Assembly (NCBI GenBank): GCA_012519645.1
Contig: JAAYPU010000151.1
Location: forward strand, 1-8,409
Direction: 5' to 3'
DNA from: Clostridiales bacterium
GTDB lineage: Bacteria > Bacillota > Clostridia > Peptostreptococcales > JAAYPU01
DNA length: 8,409 nucleotides
Below are positions 4,598-8,409 of this stretch, piece after piece. A program made the position numbers and the translations under genes. The notes under the pieces were generated by a model. It was not told the origin of the DNA. It searched no databases and was given only the letters and a program-made list of their open reading frames with translations. Position 1 is the stretch's first letter; every line of letters begins with the position of its first letter.

Positions 4598-5998
4598 TCA
4601 ATGCCTTTCCACTTTAAATCTGTACATTTTATATTTCTCACCTTTGCCTATATTTGCTTTTTGCAGCGCTATTTTCAGCTGTTCCTCAACGGAATCAACG
4701 CCTTCAAGGTCAGGAAGCAGGAGTCCCTTTTTATACCCACTTTCCACAATTACTCCATATTCTTTTACATCCAGCTGACTGGTATATTCTATAGGTTCAG
4801 GCTTGCCTAATACATCTACTGAGTAAACAAGCTTTTCAAGCTCATCCTTTTCCACCGGATAGAACCTCGGATCCTGAGTTCCGGATTGAATAGCATTTCT
4901 GATAATTTCCTCAGCAATGCTTTCCTCTGTAGGTTGAATAGTACCGATGCATCCTCTCAATTCACCGTCTTTTTTTATGGACACAAAAACTCCTGCTCTA
5001 TTGTTTTTCAATTCTTTATTTGTATTTGGCGGAACTTTGATTTTATCTCCATGCAATACGTAGTTTTCCAGAGACTGACGTGCCAGCTGTACATATTCAT
5101 CTTCTTTTTCACGAATATGCTTTATTCTCTTAGCCTCCAGCTCTGCTACATCGAATATTCTTTCGCCGCTTTTTTCTCCTGCATCAATTTTAACAGTGCC
5201 ATATCCGACACCAAAAGGTCCTTCATAAGATAGTACTTCGGCATTTATTTCAAATCCATCAAAAGCACCTAATAGTATTTCAACAGAACGCAATCCGCAT
5301 TCTCCGGCGCTATTGGCCAAAGATGTGTCGATGGAAAAAATCCCTTCAACATCACCTTTACCCAGCAAATCCATCAAAATCCCGTCAAATATTTTACCGG
5401 ACGGATGATAACCTGCCGGCGCGTCCTTTGTAAGCTTGTGCGATAAATCGCCGCTGGCAATTAAAACAGTATTTCTATCGGATTTTTCAATGCATGAATA
5501 TAACACCTTACCAAAATTATATAGTTCACTTTGGGAAAGTAGTCCATATGTAAGATGGACCAGCTTATACTGCTTGTACTCTTTTTCAACAAAGTAGAGG
5601 GGCACCAAAGCACCGTGATCTAAATTGCCTTCCAAGCCATACTCATCTAATCTGTCTTTATCCATTAAAACAGCAGGGATGCCTTTTGACCATGCCTCGC
5701 CATCTATTTCACCGGCTAATTCAATATCATTTTCCTTTTCTATTATAATATTTTTTGCTCTGAACTGACCAAAATCGCCCTTTAATACAGGAGAGCCCAT
5801 AATGGAAATCGCATCCCTGAATAAAGTTCCATGGGGACTTATTATTATGATAGTATCAGGTCTTTTTTCAGCAATATCACAGGCAATCTTGTCCATAGCC
5901 TTCACTGTATTTATTATCTTTGACTCTTCTCCCCGCCCAATTTCAGGTATAATAATAGGCGGATGGGGCATCAGATATGCTCCTAATACCTTTCCCAT
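4598..5998 (-). CDS. AmmeMemoRadiSam system fused MEMO (AmrB) - AMMECR1 (AmrA) protein
   Basis: A two-domain protein of 466 residues joining two components of the AmmeMemoRadiSam system. Residues 1 to about 270 form a MEMO domain, related to class III extradiol dioxygenases (LigB-like): PHPPIIIPEIG, ISPHG (His56), LDHGALVPLYF (His128), SGDLSH (His187) and ECG (Cys234) are candidate metal-site or conserved positions. Residues about 295-466 form an AMMECR1 domain with its signature LRGCIG (347-352). A charged linker (about 274-300) separates them. The ATG at 5998 has GGGAGG 7-8 bases upstream. The radical SAM partner follows on the same strand after a 260-bp gap, so the system is complete in two genes. 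No biochemical reaction is established for it; radical-SAM-dependent modification of an unknown target is only a hypothesis. No clear terminator follows. Confidence 0.93.
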   Translation of the reverse strand: MGKVLGAYLMPHPPIIIPEIGRGEESKIINTVKAMDKIACDIAEKRPDTIIIISPHGTLFRDAISIMGSPVLKGDFGQFRAKNIIIEKENDIELAGEIDGEAWSKGIPAVLMDKDRLDEYGLEGNLDHGALVPLYFVEKEYKQYKLVHLTYGLLSQSELYNFGKVLYSCIEKSDRNTVLIASGDLSHKLTKDAPAGYHPSGKIFDGILMDLLGKGDVEGIFSIDTSLANSAGECGLRSVEILLGAFDGFEINAEVLSYEGPFGVGYGTVKIDAGEKSGERIFDVAELEAKRIKHIREKEDEYVQLARQSLENYVLHGDKIKVPPNTNKELKNNRAGVFVSIKKDGELRGCIGTIQPTEESIAEEIIRNAIQSGTQDPRFYPVEKDELEKLVYSVDVLGKPEPIEYTSQLDVKEYGVIVESGYKKGLLLPDLEGVDSVEEQLKIALQKANIGKGEKYKMYRFKVERH

Positions 5999-6018
5999 AT
6001 AAAAACCTCCCTTATTTA

Positions 6019-6031
6019 GCCACTGCGTGGC
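6019..6031 (-). other. Small hairpin upstream of the MEMO-AMMECR1 ribosome binding site
   Basis: GCCAC (6019-6023), loop TGC and GTGGC (6027-6031) form a 5-bp GC-rich hairpin some 20 bp above the start codon, just before the GGGAGG ribosome binding site in the minus-strand leader. No T tract follows, so it is not a terminator. It could be an mRNA 5' stabiliser or part of the adjoining repeat-rich segment. Confidence 0.3.
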
Positions 6032-6094
6032 AGTATAAGTAATTGCCTGGTTCTTAAATTATGCTTCGCATCCGTGTATCGTTTATCGGAATCA

Positions 6095-6286
6095 AATAAT
6101 AGATAATTGATAACAAATAATAGTTTAGGTAGATTTTCTTCAGGAAAATCAAATAATTTAATTATAGTTTTGTGAAGCGAAGGTTTCCTTAACTCTTATC
6201 TCTTATTTTTATCTATTATCTATTATCTATTTACTAAAATCTATACTCTATACTCTATTCCCTATTAACTATATATCTTATCCCTT
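6095..6286. repeat. AT-rich heptanucleotide repeat island with hairpin
   Basis: Fourteen consecutive 7-bp units keep phase from 6189 to 6286: TTAACTC, TTATCTC, TTATTTT, three TATCTAT, TTACTAA, AATCTAT, two ACTCTAT, TCCCTAT, TAACTAT, ATATCTT, ATCCCTT. A second set of four (AATAATA, GATAATT, GATAACA, AATAATA) occupies 6095-6122. Between them GATTTTC (6132-6138), loop TTCAG and GAAAATC (6144-6150) form a 7-bp hairpin. The long block overlaps the last 32 bases of cwlD and provides its final codons and stop. No open frame of interest, tRNA or clear terminator is seen in the 256-bp gap. A promoter for the MEMO-AMMECR1 gene is presumably located elsewhere, or in this AT-rich stretch; I cannot pick it out. 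Confidence 0.75.
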
Positions 6287-6998
6287 TCCTTGGGGGGTTA
6301 TTTGTAACCTCACAATATCTTAACAATCCGTCATAAATACATTGTGCAATTAAATATTGGTAGCTTTCTTGTTTTAACAGCTCTGCTTCTCTGGGATTTG
6401 ATAGAAATCCGCATTCAATAAGGACTGTAGGGACTTTTGTATTCTTTAATAATAATATATCACTTTTTTCCTTAATTTCACGTCTGTTACCATCATTTAT
6501 TTTTTGCAGAAACATACTTTGTATTTCCTTTGCCAAAACCTCACTATCTTCGGATTTACTTGGATAAAAGGTTTGTGCCCCAAAGCATGCATCGTCCGGA
6601 AAGCTGTTAAGATGAATTATTATAACAAAATCCGGATTTTCACGTTCAATAATTTGTTTTCTGTTAATCAAATCCTGCATTTTCTTGCTTCGAATGGTTC
6701 CTTCATTAGAGTATAACCCCGCATCTTCTTCGCGGGTCATGACTACGTCCCACTCGTTGTCTTCAAACAATTGTTTTAATTTAAAAGAAATATCCAGATT
6801 TATATGGCTTTCCAATGTACCATCCTTGGCTACCGCACCGCCGTCTATCCCTCCATGACCGGGATCTATTACAACTTTACTTGCATTTGTTATTTTTAAC
6901 ACCTGCATAATGGCAAATCTGTTTAAGCAGAATGCCAGCATGAGTATAATTAAAAAGATAAGTAAAATGAATATATTTTTACGAATAACAACGATCAT
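6255..6998 (-). CDS. cwlD: N-acetylmuramoyl-L-alanine amidase CwlD (spore cortex)
   Basis: A zinc amidase of the Amidase_3 family. In Bacillus and Clostridium, CwlD removes the peptide side chain from muramic acid, the first step in making muramic-delta-lactam, the cortex mark recognised by germination enzymes. The 247 residues compare with about 237 in B. subtilis. An uncleaved-type signal anchor (about 9-30) precedes the catalytic domain. Zinc ligands fit His48 (IDPGHGG), Glu63 (TLESHINL) and His129 (IIIHLNSF); Glu195 in TVLIECGFLSN is the expected catalytic Glu. ATG at 6998 has AGGGGGA seven bases upstream, and that site can pair with UCCCCCU further up. The last nine residues (GIRYIVNRE) are encoded by heptamer-repeat DNA. 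No sigma-E or sigma-G promoter could be identified. The gene stands alone between two repeat islands. Confidence 0.92.
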   Translation of the reverse strand: MIVVIRKNIFILLIFLIILMLAFCLNRFAIMQVLKITNASKVVIDPGHGGIDGGAVAKDGTLESHINLDISFKLKQLFEDNEWDVVMTREEDAGLYSNEGTIRSKKMQDLINRKQIIERENPDFVIIIHLNSFPDDACFGAQTFYPSKSEDSEVLAKEIQSMFLQKINDGNRREIKEKSDILLLKNTKVPTVLIECGFLSNPREAELLKQESYQYLIAQCIYDGLLRYCEVTNNPPRKGIRYIVNRE

Positions 6999-7005
6999 AA
7001 AAAAA

Positions 7006-7064
7006 TCCCCCTATCTTCATATATTTTATTCATTTCAAATAGAATTATGAAAAATAAAGGGGGA
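7006..7064 (-). promoter_or_regulatory. Inverted repeat covering the cwlD ribosome binding site
   Basis: In the cwlD leader (minus strand) TCCCCCT (7064-7058) is a perfect 7-base complement of the Shine-Dalgarno stretch AGGGGGA (7012-7006). The 45-base segment between them is AT-rich and unstructured to the eye. Pairing would hide the ribosome binding site. It is not a terminator in this direction, although the T run just before the ATG superficially resembles one. Confidence 0.3.
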
Positions 7065-7083
7065 ATAAATGCTGCGCATATTT

Positions 7084-7427
7084 CTCAGGTCTCTGGTCTC
7101 TGGTCTCGGGTCTCAGGTAATTAGCTTTTGTCCAAAGTCCCGAAAGATGAAAGATGACAGATGAGAGATGAAAGTTTACGTAGAAATTTTGCTTTCAGCA
7201 AAATTTCTTCCTTATCTTTCAGTTGGCAGTAGAAATCTACAATTCAAAGATTTGTGATTTCCTTGCATAAGTTCGCCGACTATTGTTTCACAAATAGGGC
7301 GAGCTAGGATCAATTTTCAGTTTTCAGTTGTTACCAGTTCTGGACGCCGGACTTCGGACAAAATCACTAATCACTAACTACTAATCACTTTTCCCGACAC
7401 CTGACACCCGAGACCTGAGACCTTAAA
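7084..7427. repeat. Composite heptanucleotide-repeat island with inverted ends
   Basis: This 344-bp gene-free stretch is built from several families of 7-bp units, each in phase: CTCAGGT, CTCTGGT (x2), CTCGGGT, CTCAGGT (7084-7118); GAAAGAT (x2), GACAGAT, GAGAGAT, GAAAGTT (7142-7176); TTTTCAG x2 (7314-7327); TCTGGAC, GCCGGAC, TTCGGAC (7339-7359); ATCACTA x2, ACTACTA, ATCACTT (7363-7390); CCCGACA, CCTGACA, CCCGAGA, CCTGAGA (7393-7420). The first and last blocks are inverted: 7102-7118 matches the complement of 7399-7415 at 16 of 17 bases. Inside is a perfect 11-bp hairpin with a TTC loop (7183-7207), flanked by GAAAGAT and ATCTTTC (7214-7220), plus a weaker hairpin (7273-7302). The last unit abuts the dcd stop codon. 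No transposase is present. Confidence 0.8.
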
Positions 7428-7955
7428 TTACTTATCTAAATACACCCTGCTTCCGGTGGCTCTTTTTTGTTTTTGATATTTTCCTCTATATGGATTTAAT
7501 GCCACTTCATCTAATTGGGCAAATACAAGCTGACACAACCGCCTTCCTGCCGTCAGCTTAATAGGAAGCCTGTTAGCATTATATAACTCTAAGGTTATTT
7601 CACCTTCAAACCCGGGATCCACCCATCCGGCATTTTGAATAAAAAGTCCTATACGTCCTATAGAACTCCTTCCTTCTACAAAAGCGGTAAGGTTGTCAGG
7701 CAGCTTTATATATTCCATGGTTGTTGCCAACAGAAAAGAATTGGGCGGAATAATCACTTCATCACATGTAAATTCCACGTATTTTATTTCCTTATCCAAG
7801 GTCATGGATTCAACAGTGTTTTCATCTACCTTAAGAAAATGCCTTCCCAGTCTTAAATCTACGGACGCAGGCTGAATCTGCTCTTCCGTCAGAGGATCGA
7901 TTTTCAATTCTCCGCTGGCTATCATTTTTTTAATGGTACCGTCAGATAATATCAT
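7428..7955 (-). CDS. dcd: dCTP deaminase
   Basis: A cytosolic trimeric enzyme that deaminates dCTP to dUTP, supplying dUMP for thymidylate synthesis. The 175 residues match the usual length. Motifs are QPASVDLRLG (28-37), EGRSSIGRIGLFIQNAG (94-110), GFEGEITLE with the likely catalytic Glu123, and the C-terminal YQKQKRATGSRVY segment that closes over the nucleotide in this family. The ATG at 7955 has GAGGTG six bases upstream. The gene starts 24 bp after the stop of the membrane protein gene, so the two are probably co-transcribed. Some family members also hydrolyse dUTP to dUMP (bifunctional DCD-DUT, EC 3.5.4.30); I cannot separate the two activities from the sequence alone. The stop codon directly abuts the heptamer-repeat island. 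Confidence 0.94.
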   Translation of the reverse strand: MILSDGTIKKMIASGELKIDPLTEEQIQPASVDLRLGRHFLKVDENTVESMTLDKEIKYVEFTCDEVIIPPNSFLLATTMEYIKLPDNLTAFVEGRSSIGRIGLFIQNAGWVDPGFEGEITLELYNANRLPIKLTAGRRLCQLVFAQLDEVALNPYRGKYQKQKRATGSRVYLDK

Positions 7956-7979
7956 GTTACACCTCTCTTATATCATATA

Positions 7980-8409
7980 TTATTCCTTTAATCTTTTTTC
8001 TAAACGATGATTGATAATATCCAATACAACAGCGATGGTCGGTGCGCCAAAAAACATACCCACAACACCAAAAAGCTGGCCACCTAAAATTATGGAAAAT
8101 ATTATCCAGACAGGACTCACTTTAAGAACATCTCCTACAACCTTAGGGGTTAGGTAAAAAGCATCTATCTGCTGTAAGAGTAATAAATATAGGAATACCC
8201 AAAGCCCCAGCCACGGTGAAATCAATGCAACCAATACGCCGCCAACTACTTCTCCGACCAAAGGTCCGAAGTAAGGTATCATATTGGTAACACCAAATAT
8301 AACACTGATCAATAATGCATACGGACTATCAAGTATAAGGAGTCCTATAAAGCATAAAACTCCTAATATGGCAGATGCCAATGCTTTGCCTAATACATAT
8401 TTGATAAAA
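7980..8409 (-). CDS. AI-2E family transporter / YtvI-like membrane protein, C-terminal part
   Basis: A partial gene: the frame stays open to the right edge, so its start lies outside the window and only the last 142 residues are visible. The sequence has several hydrophobic segments and the family's conserved stretch VTNMIPYFGPLVGE, followed by YLTPKVVGD and a final glycine-rich helix (GGQLFGVVGMFFGAPTIAVV). This places it in the PerM/AI-2E exporter family, which includes B. subtilis YtvI. Substrates vary or are unknown across the family, so AI-2 export should not be assumed. A short charged tail (NHRLEKRLKE) ends the protein. An internal TTG at 8381 could look like a start but lies inside a transmembrane segment. 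The gene is upstream of, and probably co-transcribed with, dcd. Confidence 0.88.
   Translation of the reverse strand, partial: FIKYVLGKALASAILGVLCFIGLLILDSPYALLISVIFGVTNMIPYFGPLVGEVVGGVLVALISPWLGLWVFLYLLLLQQIDAFYLTPKVVGDVLKVSPVWIIFSIILGGQLFGVVGMFFGAPTIAVVLDIINHRLEKRLKE

Noticed and set aside
7084..7427. CRISPR array
   Set aside because: The repeats are 7-bp tandem units without spacers and vary in motif from block to block.

Overview
The window is AT-rich DNA, and every supported gene lies on the minus strand, so transcription runs from base 8409 towards base 1. A low-GC, spore-forming anaerobe of the class Clostridia is the best fit. Supporting signs are a CwlD-type cortex amidase, perfect Spo0A-box heptamers in front of two genes, an orphan membrane histidine kinase, an AmmeMemoRadiSam radical-SAM set and AGGAGG-like ribosome binding sites. 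I cannot name the species.

In transcription order (right to left): the C-terminal part of an AI-2E/YtvI-family membrane protein (runs off the right edge), then 24 bp later dCTP deaminase (dcd). A 344-bp island of degenerate 7-bp repeats with inverted ends follows. Next come cwlD, a second 7-bp-repeat island that supplies the last codons of cwlD, and a gene fusing the MEMO (AmrB) and AMMECR1 (AmrA) domains. Then there is a 260-bp gap with three TTTTCCACA motifs and a Spo0A-box-like dyad, the AmmeMemoRadiSam radical SAM gene (amrS), and a possible 28-residue membrane peptide. The left third holds a stand-alone acetolactate synthase small subunit (ilvN/ilvH) with its own promoter and terminator, the manganese exporter gene mntP, and an orphan hybrid-free histidine kinase with two Spo0A-box-like sites 20 bp apart and its own terminator. 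The left edge may carry a structured leader ending in a second intrinsic terminator, serving a gene outside the window.

Functionally, the two parts of the AmmeMemoRadiSam system (radical SAM enzyme plus fused MEMO/AMMECR1 protein) are encoded side by side; its biochemical role is not settled. CwlD and the Spo0A-type sites suggest links to sporulation, with the orphan kinase a candidate phosphate donor feeding Spo0A. The remaining genes are housekeeping (dCTP deamination, branched-chain amino acid regulation, Mn efflux). The most unusual material is intergenic: the heptamer islands, the TTTTCCACA cluster and the left-edge leader.
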